From positions 62,001 to 126,000 of the forward strand of contig NZ_JAETZZ010000006.1 of assembly GCF_022627325.1 (NCBI RefSeq): a DNA stretch of 64,000 nt, written 5' to 3'. Under the pieces are notes generated by a model. That model was not told the origin of the DNA and did not search any database. It saw nothing but the letters and a program-made list of their open reading frames with translations. This document shows, piece after piece, positions 43,327 to 52,092 of this stretch. The first letter of the stretch is position 1. Every line of letters starts with the position of its first letter. Position numbers and translations under genes: made by a program. The stretch is from Pseudomonas putida (lineage in GTDB: Bacteria; Pseudomonadota; Gammaproteobacteria; Pseudomonadales; Pseudomonadaceae).

Positions 43327-43410
43327 CTGCAAGCTGCAAGCGGCAAGCTACAAGCGAGAGGGCGCATGGCCCGCTTTTACTTGCAGCTTGCAGCTTGCCG
43401 CTTGCCGCTT
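43327..43410. repeat. Mirrored heptanucleotide-repeat hairpin, copy 2
   Basis: Left arm units GCTGCAA, GCTGCAA, GCGGCAA, GCTACAA are answered by right arm CTTGCAG, CTTGCAG, CTTGCCG, CTTGCCG around a G/C-rich loop (GGGCGCATGGCCCGC). The right arm runs into the stop codon of the chemoreceptor gene. Same design as the element at 17432. Confidence 0.85.
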
Positions 43411-45283
43411 AGATGCGGAAGCTGCCTACCAGGTGCTTGAGGCGGGTGGCCTGTTGTTCGAGGTCCGAGCACGCTCGCAGGGTGGCCTGGAGGTTCTCCA
43501 CGCCTTCCTGGTTGAGCATGTTGATCTCATTGATGTCCATGTTGATCGAGTCGACCACCGCTGTTTGCTCTTCGGTTGCAGTTGCCACCGACTGGTTCAT
43601 GCCGTCGATTTCACCGATGCGTACAGTCACGCTGTCCAGGCGCTCACCCGCCTGGTTGGCGATCGCCATGCTGTCCTGGCTGTGGCGCTGGCTCTGGCCC
43701 ATGGTGTCCACCGACTCACGGGCACCGACCTGCAGCTCCTCGATCATCGCCTGGACCTGTTGCGCCGACTCTTGGGTACGGTGCGCCAGATTGCGGACTT
43801 CGTCGGCGACCACGGCAAAACCACGCCCGGCTTCACCCGCCCGTGCGGCTTCGATGGCAGCGTTCAGCGCCAGCAGGTTGGTCTGCTGGGAGATGCTGGT
43901 GATCACTTCGAGGATCTGGCCGATGTTCACCGTCTTGCTGTTGAGCGTTTCGATGTGCGCGCTGGACGTGACGATCAGGTCCGACAGGCGATTCATCGCC
44001 TCGATATTGCGCGTCACTACCTGCTGACCTTCTTCTGCCAGCAGCCGTGCAGAACTTGCATGCTGCGAAGCCTGGGCGGCATTGCCGGCGATTTCCTGGG
44101 CGGCGGCACCCAGTTCATTGATGGCCGCGGCAACGCTGTTGGTGCGGTTGGACTGCTCGTCGGAGTTGGTCATCGACGAGTTGGAGGCGCTGATCACGCG
44201 CAGCGCCACCTCGTTGACCTGCTCGGTGGCCGAGGACACCTCGCGGATCGAGCCGTGGATGCGCTCGACGAAGCGGTTGAAGGCAGTGCCGAGGATGCCG
44301 AACTCATCCTGCTGGTGAATTTTCAAGCGTTTGGTCAGGTCGCCTTCACCTTCGGCAATGTCCTCCATGGCGCGGGTCATGGTGAGCAACGGCTGCATCA
44401 GCACGCGGATCAGCAGGCCCAGCAAACCGATGATGATCACGACCGCTACCACCGTGGCGATCACTGCCGAAGTACGGAAGTTGCTGAGCATGGCAAAGGC
44501 TTTGTCCTTGTCCACGGACAGGCCGATGTACCAGTTGGCCGATGGCAGGCCCTTGATCGGGGTGAAGGTCAGCAGGCGGGTCTGGCCATCGGCTTCGATT
44601 TCAGTCAGCTCGCCAGTCAGTTTCGGCGTGTGCTGCGGGAACAGGTCCGACAACGATTTCATGACCAGTGCCTTGTCAGGGTGCACCAGAATCTTGCCTT
44701 GGTCGTTGACCAGGAAGGCGTAGCCCATGCCGCCAAAATTCAGCGAGTTGATGATCTGCACCAGGCCGTCCAGCGCCAGGTCGCCGCCGACCACGCCCAC
44801 ACCCGCGGACACTTTGCTGAGGATGCCGATGACCATCTGGTTGGTGGTCATGTCGATGTAGGGCTCGGTGAGGATGGCGCCTGTGGCGCTCATGCCATCC
44901 TTGTACCAGGGGCGGGTGCGGGGGTCGTAACCATCCGGCATCTTCGAGTCGGGGCGCACGCTGAAGCCGCCATCGACCTTGCCCAGGTAGACGGTCAAAA
45001 AGCTTGAAGTCAGGGCGCTCTGGCCCATCAGCGTTTCTGCGCTGGCAGGTTGCTGGGCGATGTTCTGCGCCAGGTTTTCAACCAGCGTTATCCGGCCTTC
45101 GAACAGGTTGCGAATGTTGTTCGAAGTGGAGGCGCCCATTTCAGCCAGATAATTCTCCAGGTTTTCACGGATGGCATTACGCTGGAGATAGTCGTTGTAG
45201 AGGGTGAACAGGCTGAAGGCGAGTATCACGATCAGTGATGCGGCCAAAAGAATCTTGTGGCTGAAACGAAGGCTTTTGTTCAT
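43409..45283 (-). CDS. mcpG: Methyl-accepting chemotaxis protein, McpG-like (dCache sensor)
   Basis: 624 residues. TM1 at about 10-32, a double-Cache periplasmic sensor (about 35-275) with [15 protein letters not shown] and [11 protein letters not shown] motifs, TM2, HAMP, and a signalling domain with the hairpin tip [32 protein letters not shown]. McpG of P. putida KT2440 senses GABA and, as I recall, lies beside the DUF853 gene as here. No CheR-tethering pentapeptide at the C terminus. Start chosen at the ATG before the basic N terminus NKSLRFSHK. Confidence 0.85.
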   Translation of the reverse strand: MNKSLRFSHKILLAASLIVILAFSLFTLYNDYLQRNAIRENLENYLAEMGASTSNNIRNLFEGRITLVENLAQNIAQQPASAETLMGQSALTSSFLTVYLGKVDGGFSVRPDSKMPDGYDPRTRPWYKDGMSATGAILTEPYIDMTTNQMVIGILSKVSAGVGVVGGDLALDGLVQIINSLNFGGMGYAFLVNDQGKILVHPDKALVMKSLSDLFPQHTPKLTGELTEIEADGQTRLLTFTPIKGLPSANWYIGLSVDKDKAFAMLSNFRTSAVIATVVAVVIIIGLLGLLIRVLMQPLLTMTRAMEDIAEGEGDLTKRLKIHQQDEFGILGTAFNRFVERIHGSIREVSSATEQVNEVALRVISASNSSMTNSDEQSNRTNSVAAAINELGAAAQEIAGNAAQASQHASSARLLAEEGQQVVTRNIEAMNRLSDLIVTSSAHIETLNSKTVNIGQILEVITSISQQTNLLALNAAIEAARAGEAGRGFAVVADEVRNLAHRTQESAQQVQAMIEELQVGARESVDTMGQSQRHSQDSMAIANQAGERLDSVTVRIGEIDGMNQSVATATEEQTAVVDSINMDINEINMLNQEGVENLQATLRACSDLEQQATRLKHLVGSFRI

Positions 45284-45448
45284 GGCGTGATCGGTTCCGC
45301 TAAGGTTTTTATCGGGCGTTCGCACGAGTACCGCTTAAAACAGTGCAACATCCCGTAAGTCCTTTCAGGGGTGTTCTGTCTTCAAAGGCGAATATCATCC
45401 AGAGCTATCGGCTGATGGGTGGTCGAGCTTGAGCAGGGGATTAAAAAG

Positions 45449-46924
45449 ATGTCGGAAAACTCGACGATAGTTGTAGGTGCTGGCCCGGATGGCCAGCCTG
45501 TGACCCAAGCCATGCGCCTGGCTAACCGCCATGGCCTGGTCGCCGGTGCCACCGGTACCGGCAAGACCGTGACCTTGCAACACCTGGCGGAAGCGTTCAG
45601 TGATGCCGGTGTGGCGGTGTTCGCGGCCGATGTCAAAGGTGACCTGTGTGGTGTCGGTGCGGCGGCAGCGCCCCAGGGCAAGGTGGCCGAGCGCATTGCC
45701 GGCATGCCTTGGCTGGGGTACCGGGCGCAAGCGTACCCGTTGAGCCTTTGGGATATCGCCGGGCAGTCCGGCCACCCGCTGCGCACCACCCTGAGCGAGA
45801 TGGGGCCGCTGTTGCTTGGCAACCTGCTTGAACTGACCGACAGCCAGCAGGCAGCGTTGTATGCCGCATTCAAGGTGGCCGACCGTGACGGTTTGCTGCT
45901 GCTCGATCTCAAGGACCTCAAAGCGCTGCTGGCACACCTTAAAGACAATCCCCAGTTGCTGGGCGAAGACAGTGCACTGATGACCACCGGTTCGACCCAG
46001 GCATTGTTGCGTCGTTTGGCAACGTTGGAGCAGCAGGGCGCCGAGGCGCTGTTCGGTGAGCCGGCATTGCAACTGGAGGACCTGCTGCGCACGGACGCTG
46101 ATGGTCGTGGGCGAATCCACCTGCTCGATGCCAGCCGCTTGGTGCATGAGGCGCCGAAGGTCTACGCCACCTTCCTGCTGTGGCTGTTGGCCGAACTGTT
46201 CGAGCAGTTGCCGGAGCGAGGCGATGCCGACAAGCCGGTGCTTGCGCTGTTTTTCGACGAAGCCCATCTACTGTTCAACGGCACCCCGAAAGCGCTGCAG
46301 GATCGATTGGAACAGGTGGTTCGGCTCATCCGCTCCAAGGGCGTGGGGGTGTTCTTTGTCACCCAGTCGCCGGGCGATCTGCCCGACAGCGTGCTGGCCC
46401 AATTGGGGTTGCGTATACAGCATGGGTTACGGGCGTTTACCGCCAAGGAGCAGAAGTCGCTGCGGGCCGTGGCAGACGGCTTTCGCCCGAACCCGGCATT
46501 CGACACTCTGGCAGTGCTGACCGAGCTTGGGATTGGCGAGGCGCTGGTGGGGACGCTTGAAGACCGGGGGACGCCGGCGATGGTGCAGCGAGTACTGATC
46601 GCGCCGCCGCAATCGCGAATCGGGCCGTTGAGTGCGGGCGAGCGTAGTGCGCTGATAGCCGGGTCGCCGTTGGCGGGGCGCTATGACAAGCCGATCGACC
46701 GTGAGTCGGCGTATGAAATGCTGGCCCGGCGCAAAGGCGAGCCGGCGGAGCCGGTACCGGCGCCCCAGGCGGATGAAGACAGCTTGGTGGACAAGGCTGG
46801 GGACTTCTTGCAGAGCGCCGCAGGGCAGGCGATCAAGTCGGCTGTGCGTCAGGCGGCCAATCAGTTAGGGCGCCAACTGGTGCGGGGGTTGATGGGGTCG
46901 TTGCTCGGGGGCAAGAAGCGTTAG
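45449..46924 (+). CDS. HerA-like ATPase (DUF853)
   Basis: 491 residues. Walker A GATGTGKT (33-40) in VAGATGTGKTVTLQHL; Walker B in VLALFFDEAHLLFNG; an arginine-finger-like segment near RIQHGLRAF. The fold matches HerA/VirB4-type pumps of the DUF853 family (YjgR of E. coli), cytosolic ATPases of unknown function. C-terminal Lys/Gly-rich tail. Divergent from the chemoreceptor. Start at the ATG where the conserved region begins. Confidence 0.9.
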   Translation: MSENSTIVVGAGPDGQPVTQAMRLANRHGLVAGATGTGKTVTLQHLAEAFSDAGVAVFAADVKGDLCGVGAAAAPQGKVAERIAGMPWLGYRAQAYPLSLWDIAGQSGHPLRTTLSEMGPLLLGNLLELTDSQQAALYAAFKVADRDGLLLLDLKDLKALLAHLKDNPQLLGEDSALMTTGSTQALLRRLATLEQQGAEALFGEPALQLEDLLRTDADGRGRIHLLDASRLVHEAPKVYATFLLWLLAELFEQLPERGDADKPVLALFFDEAHLLFNGTPKALQDRLEQVVRLIRSKGVGVFFVTQSPGDLPDSVLAQLGLRIQHGLRAFTAKEQKSLRAVADGFRPNPAFDTLAVLTELGIGEALVGTLEDRGTPAMVQRVLIAPPQSRIGPLSAGERSALIAGSPLAGRYDKPIDRESAYEMLARRKGEPAEPVPAPQADEDSLVDKAGDFLQSAAGQAIKSAVRQAANQLGRQLVRGLMGSLLGGKKR

Positions 46925-46988
46925 CGGTGGTGATGCTGGCTTCTGTGCATTAAAAGCCGCTTGAGGGTTGGTGTTGGTCAGCCCGGGT

Positions 46989-47014
46989 AAAAGGGGCCGC
47001 AGAGCGGCCCTTTT
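46989..47014. terminator. Bidirectional terminator between the DUF853 gene and the phosphate transporter
   Basis: AAAAGGGGCCGC and GCGGCCCTTTT pair around AGA, with one bulged base. It lies between the converging genes and has T-tracts on both strands. Confidence 0.8.
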
Positions 47015-47031
47015 CACTGCACTGCCAAGGT

Positions 47032-48504
47032 TCAGCCGATTGCCTTGGATGCCAGCCAGAACAAGCCAGCCGCAAGGCCCATCGTCGCAGGCAGGGTCAA
47101 TACCCAGGCCAGCAGGATGGTTTTCACCGTGCCGCCTTGCAGGCCACTCTTGTTGGCAACCATGGTGCCGGCCACACCGGACGACAACACATGGGTCGTC
47201 GAAACCGGCAGGGCGAACACGTTGGCCATGCCAATGGCGCAGGCTGCGGTGATCTGCGCCGACATGCCCTGGGCATAGGTCATGCCCTGTTTGCCGATCT
47301 TCTCGCCTACGGTCAGTACAACGCGTTTCCAGCCGACCATGGTCCCCAGGCCCAGCGCCAGGGCGACGGCAACGATTACCCAGAACGGGGCATATTCGGT
47401 GGTGGCGGTGAGGTCTTTGCGCAACTTGTCGAGGTCGGACTTTTCACGCGCCTCCAGCCCTGGCAGCTTGCCAACCTTCTTCGCCGTATCATCCAGGCAC
47501 AGCAGGTAGCGGCGCACTTCCACACGCTTTTCGGCGTCAAGGGCACGGTAATCGGTAACGCCCTGAAGCGAGGATTGCAATGCCGCGATGGTAGGTTCGG
47601 TCTGCTGCGGGTTGCAGCTGAACTGCTCCGGAAGGTCGCTGGCCTGCGCCTTGCCCAGTGCCAGGAACTCGCCAAGTGTGGCGGCGTTGCGCTGGTAGAA
47701 CTGGCTAAGGTGCATCGTTGCGTCGCGGGTGCGTTCGATCTGGTAAGTGGTGCTGTTCAGGTCGAGTACGAACTTGGCCGGAACAATGCCGATCAGCACC
47801 AGCATGATCAGGCCGATGCCCTTCTGGCCGTCGTTGGAGCCGTGTACGAAGCTCACGCCCATGGCCGAAATCACCAGCACCAGGCGGTTCCAGAAGGGTG
47901 GGTGCTTCTTGTCGTCGAGCTTGCGGCGTTGCTCTGGTGTCTTGTGCATCTTCGACAGCGGGCGCCACCATTTCAGGCCGAGCAGCAACAGCGCAGCGAC
48001 AGCGAAGCCAGCCATGGGCGAAATGACCAACGACATGGCGATGTCGATCGCCTTCTGCCAGTTGACGCCGTCACCCAAGGGAATGTCGCTGATCAGGGCA
48101 TTGGCCAGGCCCACGCCCAGGATCGAACCGATCAAGGTGTGCGAGCTCGAGGCCGGGATGCCGAAATACCAGGTGCCCAGGTTCCAGGTGATGGCCGCAG
48201 CCAGCAACGAGAAGACCATGGCCAGGCCATGCCCGGTGTTCACATTGATCAGCAGCTCGACCGGCAGCAGGTGAACGATGGCGTAAGCCACCCCGACACC
48301 GCCCAGCAGAACGCCAAGGAAGTTGAACACCCCGGAGAAGAACACGGCCAGGTGTGGTGGCATGGCTTTGGTATAGATGACGGTGGCTACCGCGTTGGCG
48401 GTGTCATGAAAGCCATTGATGAACTCGAATGCGAGCACGAAGGTCAGGGCGAGCAGCAGGCTCACCAATACCCAGGCATCCAGTCCGCTGAATAAATCGA
48501 TCAT
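47032..48504 (-). CDS. pitA: Low-affinity inorganic phosphate transporter, Pit family
   Basis: 490 residues. Hydrophobic helices frame the two PD001131 signatures: FEFINGFHDTANAVATVIYTKA near the N terminus and SFVHGSNDGQKGIGLI in the middle; a large cytoplasmic loop (about 230-370) separates the halves. Pit proteins import metal-phosphate with protons. P. aeruginosa and P. putida have this 490-residue form. Convergent to the HerA-like ATPase gene. Confidence 0.93.
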   Translation of the reverse strand: MIDLFSGLDAWVLVSLLLALTFVLAFEFINGFHDTANAVATVIYTKAMPPHLAVFFSGVFNFLGVLLGGVGVAYAIVHLLPVELLINVNTGHGLAMVFSLLAAAITWNLGTWYFGIPASSSHTLIGSILGVGLANALISDIPLGDGVNWQKAIDIAMSLVISPMAGFAVAALLLLGLKWWRPLSKMHKTPEQRRKLDDKKHPPFWNRLVLVISAMGVSFVHGSNDGQKGIGLIMLVLIGIVPAKFVLDLNSTTYQIERTRDATMHLSQFYQRNAATLGEFLALGKAQASDLPEQFSCNPQQTEPTIAALQSSLQGVTDYRALDAEKRVEVRRYLLCLDDTAKKVGKLPGLEAREKSDLDKLRKDLTATTEYAPFWVIVAVALALGLGTMVGWKRVVLTVGEKIGKQGMTYAQGMSAQITAACAIGMANVFALPVSTTHVLSSGVAGTMVANKSGLQGGTVKTILLAWVLTLPATMGLAAGLFWLASKAIG

Positions 48505-48821
48505 GAAGGTTGTCTGGCGGTCATTTGGGGGGCGGGATTATGCCAGAAAACCTTTGCAATCGATGCACCCGCAGCTGACCGATGGCAGCCTTTTGCGCGC
48601 CCCCCTAGCGTCATTACCCACGGCGTAAAGCGCAGAAAGCTCCGCTAAAAATCACAAAAAGCGCCGAAATCCAGGGTATTCCTACAAAATGGACTCGCCA
48701 TTCAGGATTCAAACGGCTGTATGAAATTTGTGTAATTCCATTTCATGAGTGGCTGTTCGGTAACGATCTATGTCCCGAGCGCCGCCCCTGACCGCGAATG
48801 CGATTGCCTGCGGCAAATGGC
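48505..48821. other. Gap between pitA and the small conserved protein
   Basis: 317 bases without a convincing gene. The pitA promoter should lie in the pitA-proximal part. A loose resemblance to a PHO box at 48717-48734 was judged chance. No repeat or terminator hairpin stands out. Confidence 0.5.
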
Positions 48822-49022
48822 TCAGGTGTCTTCGTTGCGCAACTCTTTCTCCATCTTTTCCAGTTCCTGGTTGAAGGCCTGGTCCTGGACCGTGGCCCGC
48901 TTGCGCCAAGGTTTGCGCTCCGGTTCCGGTTGAGCGGCGTAAGTGGTGACTTCACCACCGTAAACTTCCTTGTAACGTTCAGCCTGGCGCTCCAGTTCCG
49001 CGCGCAGTTCATCTTTCGTCAC
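48822..49022 (-). CDS. Small conserved charged protein
   Basis: 66 residues: [20 protein letters not shown], then [21 protein letters not shown] and a charged helix [17 protein letters not shown]. Strongly alpha-helical and charged; I recall similar hypothetical proteins in other pseudomonads, without function. The start is GTG where the helix begins; an ATG 60 bases upstream would add a basic stretch without support. A possible sRNA is encoded upstream on the same strand and ends before this gene. Confidence 0.68.
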   Translation of the reverse strand: MTKDELRAELERQAERYKEVYGGEVTTYAAQPEPERKPWRKRATVQDQAFNQELEKMEKELRNEDT

Positions 49023-49300
49023 AGTAGTACCTGAATGTAAAAAGTGGCCGGTAATGCGTGCACATGCACGTTGCCCATGCACTGGGCGTGCTGGTCGTCG
49101 GATAAAGGTAGGCGGTAAGTGCCTTGCCCGAATATCGAACCGGGCCAGCCGGTTGGATTATAGCAATCGATAAAACGCCAGCCAGCGTAATTTACCCAGC
49201 GCCTACAACCCTTTGTTCAAGTTGCGGGTAATGGCTGCTTGTGCAAAGTTTGAACGGCCGGTGCATGGAAAGTTCGCTGCTGTTCGGGTGCCAGCAGGGA

Positions 49301-49396
49301 AATAAAAACGGCCTCGCACAAAGGCGAGGCCGCTGCCTGGGGACTTCTACGGTGGGTACCTGACCAGTCTCTCCAAAGAAGCCACAAGTGGCAGTA
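49301..49396 (-). ncRNA. Candidate small RNA divergent from pcaR
   Basis: On the minus strand the interval ends in a textbook terminator: CGGCCTCGC and GCGAGGCCG form a nine-pair stem around CTTTGT, followed by TTTTTATTT (49301-49332). Upstream lie GCCAC-TT-GTGGC (49381-49392) and a long-range pairing TTCTAC (49394-49399) with GTAGAA (49345-49350). A TATACC -10 (49401-49406) and TTGACC -35 (49422-49427) precede it with a short 15-base spacing. No open frame of note. The predicted length is about 95 bases. It is not SRP, tmRNA or 6S by sequence. The exact start is uncertain. Confidence 0.55.
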
Positions 49397-49427
49397 GAAA
49401 GGTATAAGCAAACGTGTCAGCGGTCAA

Positions 49428-49461
49428 TTGCGATTATCGGCCGCTTGTTCGATAATCGCAC
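49428..49461 (+). promoter_or_regulatory. pcaR promoter with paired PcaR boxes
   Basis: GTTCGATAATCGCAC (49447-49461) and an inverted partner TTGCGATTATCGGCC (49428-49442) share a perfect 11-base inverted repeat, centres 19 bases apart. TTGCGA (-35) and GATAAT (-10) with a 17-base spacer lie inside the boxes, so PcaR should compete with polymerase at its own promoter. The 15-base box matches the reported PcaR site as I remember it. Confidence 0.85.
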
Positions 49462-49488
49462 GAAGCAGCGAATTTTTTGAGGTGAGCG

Positions 49489-50364
49489 ATGAGTGACGAA
49501 ATCCCGGCCAACGAATCTGCCAGCCCTGAGTCGGCACGCCAGAGCACCCCTGCCTTGGCGCCGCCAATCGTGGCCTCGCCAGCCAAGCGTATTCAGGCAT
49601 TTACCGGTGATCCGGACTTCATGACCTCGCTGGCGCGGGGGCTTGCCGTGATCCAGGCATTCCAGGAGCGCAAGCGCCACCTGACCATCGCTCAGATCAG
49701 CCACCGCACCGAGATCCCGCGAGCGGCGGTGCGTCGTTGTCTGCATACCTTGATCAAGCTCGGCTACGCCACGACCGACGGGCGTACCTATTCGCTGCTG
49801 CCCAAGGTGCTGACGCTTGGCCATGCCTACCTTTCGTCAACGCCCCTGGCGGTGTCCGCCCAGCCTTACCTGGACCGCATCAGCGATCAGTTGCACGAAG
49901 CGGCCAACATGGCCACCCTCGAAGGCGACGACATCCTTTATATAGCCCGTTCGGCCACTGTCGAGCGGCTGATATCGGTCGATCTGTCGGTCGGTGGACG
50001 GCTGCCGGCCTACTGCACGTCGATGGGGCGCATTCTCTTGGCCGCCATGGATGACACCAGCTTGCGCGAGTATCTCGACCGCGCCGACCTCAAGGCCCGA
50101 ACCAGCCGTACCTTGCATGATCCGGAGTCGCTGTTCGCGTGCATCCAGCAGGTGCGTGAGCAGGGCTGGTGCGTGGTCGATCAGGAACTGGAGCAGGGCC
50201 TGCGTTCGATCGCCGTACCGATTTACGATGCTTCCGGGCAGGTGCTTGCGGCGTTGAATGTCAGCACCCATGTGGGGCGTGTGAGCCGAAGCGAACTGGA
50301 GCAGCGCTTCTTGCCGATCCTGTTGGCGTCCAGTCGCGATCTTTGCCACCAGTTGTTTGGTTGA
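49489..50364 (+). CDS. pcaR: PcaR, IclR-family regulator of the beta-ketoadipate pathway
   Basis: 291 residues. The winged helix is at about 45-100 (FMTSLARGLAVIQAFQERKRHLTIAQISHRTEIPRAAVRRCLHTL), followed by the IclR effector domain with EGDDILYIARS and a C-terminal ASGQVLAALNVSTHVGR. PcaR with beta-ketoadipate activates pcaIJ, pcaF, pcaK and pcaBDC and represses itself. GAGGTG precedes the ATG. First gene of the pca cluster. Confidence 0.97.
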   Translation: MSDEIPANESASPESARQSTPALAPPIVASPAKRIQAFTGDPDFMTSLARGLAVIQAFQERKRHLTIAQISHRTEIPRAAVRRCLHTLIKLGYATTDGRTYSLLPKVLTLGHAYLSSTPLAVSAQPYLDRISDQLHEAANMATLEGDDILYIARSATVERLISVDLSVGGRLPAYCTSMGRILLAAMDDTSLREYLDRADLKARTSRTLHDPESLFACIQQVREQGWCVVDQELEQGLRSIAVPIYDASGQVLAALNVSTHVGRVSRSELEQRFLPILLASSRDLCHQLFG

Positions 50365-50391
50365 AACAACCCCCGCCCAACGCGCCGCTGT

Positions 50392-50437
50392 GCACCGTTA
50401 TCGAACATGCCAACCGTTTCCTGTTCGATAAACGCAC
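50392..50437 (+). promoter_or_regulatory. pcaK operator, paired PcaR boxes
   Basis: GCACCGTTATCGAAC (50392-50406) is the inverse of the box, and GTTCGATAAACGCAC (50423-50437) is the forward copy; centres are 31 bases apart, about three helical turns. The forward box contains a GATAAA -10-like hexamer. Positioned 253 bases before pcaK. Confidence 0.8.
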
Positions 50438-50540
50438 AGTGTCGCTCTGGACGAATTGCGCGCCCTGCATTGGCTGATTAATGTCTCCCGCAGCGGTCGG
50501 CTGTGCCGACCGAACAAGAAAAACACAAGAGGCGCACATC

Positions 50541-50603
50541 ATGACCACTGTCACTTCGCTGCTGCGGCCGCACCCGCACGCAGTTGCGTTGTATCCAGGC
50601 TGA
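50541..50603 (+). CDS. Possible leader peptide upstream of pcaK
   Basis: Twenty codons from ATG to TGA, MTTVTSLLRPHPHAVALYPG, preceded by AAGAGG at 12 bases. It lies downstream of the pcaK operator and 86 bases before pcaK. Peptide composition (three leucines, two histidines and three prolines) does not point to a specific amino-acid attenuator. It may be incidental. Confidence 0.25.
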   Translation: MTTVTSLLRPHPHAVALYPG

Positions 50604-50682
50604 CTCAGGCCGAACTCCCTCGACTTTGAACCCTGTACCTGTCGCCCTCGTGCAGTGGCTCGACTGTGCTCAATTTCTGGAT

Positions 50683-50690
50683 AACAACAA
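50683..50690 (+). promoter_or_regulatory. Candidate Hfq/Crc (CA) motif at the pcaK start
   Basis: AACAACAA fits the AANAANAA motif bound by Hfq with Crc in Pseudomonas catabolite repression. It overlaps the first base of the pcaK ATG, where binding would block translation. Crc control of pca genes in P. putida has been reported, which makes this plausible. Confidence 0.55.
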
Positions 50691-52033
50691 TGAACAAGCC
50701 ACAACCTGTCGGGAACTGCCTCGACGTTCAGTCTTTCATCAACGAACAACCGCTGTCGCGCTATCAGTGGCGTGTAGTGATCCTTTGCTTCCTGATTGTC
50801 TTCCTCGATGGCCTGGACACGGCGGCCATGGGCTTCATCGCTCCGGCATTGTCCCAGGAGTGGGGCATCGACCGCGCCAGCCTTGGCCCGGTGATGAGCG
50901 CCGCCTTGATCGGGATGGTGTTCGGCGCCTTGGGTTCAGGGCCGCTGGCCGACCGCTTTGGCCGCAAGGTCGTGCTGGTGGGTGCGGTATTGGTGTTCGG
51001 TGGTTTCAGCCTGGCCTCGGCCTACGCCAGCAACGTCGACCAGTTGCTGATGCTGCGCTTTCTGACCGGCCTCGGCCTGGGCGCCGGCATGCCCAATGCC
51101 ACCACGCTGCTTTCCGAATATACCCCGGAGCGCCTCAAGTCACTGTTGGTGACCAGCATGTTCTGCGGTTTCAACCTGGGCATGGCCGGTGGTGGGTTCA
51201 TCTCCGCGAAGATGATCCCGGCCTACGGCTGGCATAGCCTGCTGGTAGTGGGTGGTGTGCTGCCACTGCTGCTGGTTGTGGTGCTGATGGTCTGGCTACC
51301 TGAGTCGGCACGCTTCCTGGTGGTGCGCAACCGCGGTACCGACAAGGTGCGCAAGACCCTGGCGCCGATCGCACCGGCCGTTGTCGCGCAGGCCGGCAGC
51401 TTCAGTGTGCCGGAACAGAAGGTTGTGGCGGCGCGCAACGTGTTCGCAGTGATCTTCTCCGGCACCTATGGCCTGGGCACGATGCTGCTGTGGCTGACCT
51501 ACTTCATGGGCCTGGTCATCGTCTACCTGCTCACCAGCTGGCTGCCGACGCTGATGCGTGACAGCGGCGCAAGCATGGAGCAGGCTGCGTTCATCGGCGC
51601 GCTGTTCCAGTTCGGTGGTGTACTCAGCGCCGTGGCAGTAGGCTGGGCCATGGACCGTTTCAACCCGCACAAGGTCATCGGTATCTTCTACTTGCTGGCG
51701 GGCGTGTTCGCTTATGCAGTGGGGCAGAGCCTGGGCAACATTGCCGTGCTTGCCACGCTGGTGCTGGTAGCCGGGATGTGTGTGAACGGCGCGCAATCGG
51801 CCATGCCTTCGCTGGCGGCGCGGTTCTATCCGACCCAGGCACGTGCCACCGGTGTTTCCTGGATGCTCGGTATCGGCCGCTTTGGCGCGATTCTCGGCGC
51901 CTGGAGTGGCGCGACCCTGCTTGGCCTGGGCTGGAACTTCGAGCAGGTGCTGACGGCACTGCTGGTGCCAGCTGCACTTGCGACGGTAGGCGTGATCGTG
52001 AAAGGCCTGGTAAGCCACGCCGACGCGACCTGA
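50690..52033 (+). CDS. pcaK: PcaK, 4-hydroxybenzoate and protocatechuate permease
   Basis: 447 residues, 12 predicted helices of the major facilitator aromatic acid:H+ symporter family. The family signature DGLDTAAMGFIAPAL lies in TM1 and GPLADRFGRKVVLVG in the loop after TM2; LPESARFLVVRN ends the first half. In P. putida PcaK also mediates chemotaxis to 4-hydroxybenzoate. The start follows AACAACAA; the ribosome site is weak (CTGGA). Confidence 0.96.
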   Translation: MNKPQPVGNCLDVQSFINEQPLSRYQWRVVILCFLIVFLDGLDTAAMGFIAPALSQEWGIDRASLGPVMSAALIGMVFGALGSGPLADRFGRKVVLVGAVLVFGGFSLASAYASNVDQLLMLRFLTGLGLGAGMPNATTLLSEYTPERLKSLLVTSMFCGFNLGMAGGGFISAKMIPAYGWHSLLVVGGVLPLLLVVVLMVWLPESARFLVVRNRGTDKVRKTLAPIAPAVVAQAGSFSVPEQKVVAARNVFAVIFSGTYGLGTMLLWLTYFMGLVIVYLLTSWLPTLMRDSGASMEQAAFIGALFQFGGVLSAVAVGWAMDRFNPHKVIGIFYLLAGVFAYAVGQSLGNIAVLATLVLVAGMCVNGAQSAMPSLAARFYPTQARATGVSWMLGIGRFGAILGAWSGATLLGLGWNFEQVLTALLVPAALATVGVIVKGLVSHADAT

Positions 52034-52045
52034 GCCTGCGCTTGC

Positions 52046-52062
52046 GGGCCGCGTTGCGGCCC
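52046..52062. terminator. Gene-end hairpin after pcaK
   Basis: GGGCCGC-GTT-GCGGCCC, a perfect seven-pair stem, 13 bases after the pcaK stop. No T-run. It separates pcaK from the pcaF promoter. Confidence 0.5.
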
Positions 52063-52092
52063 CACAAGAGAGGGTGGGTTGGATGACAAAAT

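Larger units (their letters stand above)
49023..49488. other. Region between the small conserved gene and pcaR
   Basis: 466 bases without a protein gene. It holds a probable minus-strand small RNA (about 49301-49396) and, directly beside its -35, the pcaR promoter with paired PcaR boxes (49428-49461). Confidence 0.7.
50365..50689. other. pcaR-pcaK intergenic region: operator, possible leader peptide, shared element
   Basis: 325 bases. It contains the paired PcaR boxes (50392-50437), a possible 20-codon open frame (50541-50603), a 19-base element shared with the pcaF leader (50621-50639) and an AACAACAA motif at the pcaK start. Confidence 0.7.

Noticed and set aside
47137..48495. 452-codon open frame opposite pitA
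   Set aside because: Antisense shadow of the phosphate transporter with His/Gln-rich composition typical of complementary GC-rich reading frames.
48717..48734. PHO box near pitA
   Set aside because: Only about 11 of 18 positions match CTGTCAT-N4-CTGTCAT, it is closer to another gene, and Pit transporters are usually not PhoB-activated.
49340..49392. SRP (4.5S) RNA because of a GGTCAGGT segment on the minus strand
   Set aside because: The essential GGAAGGAAGCAGCC apical motif is absent, so this is not the signal-recognition RNA.
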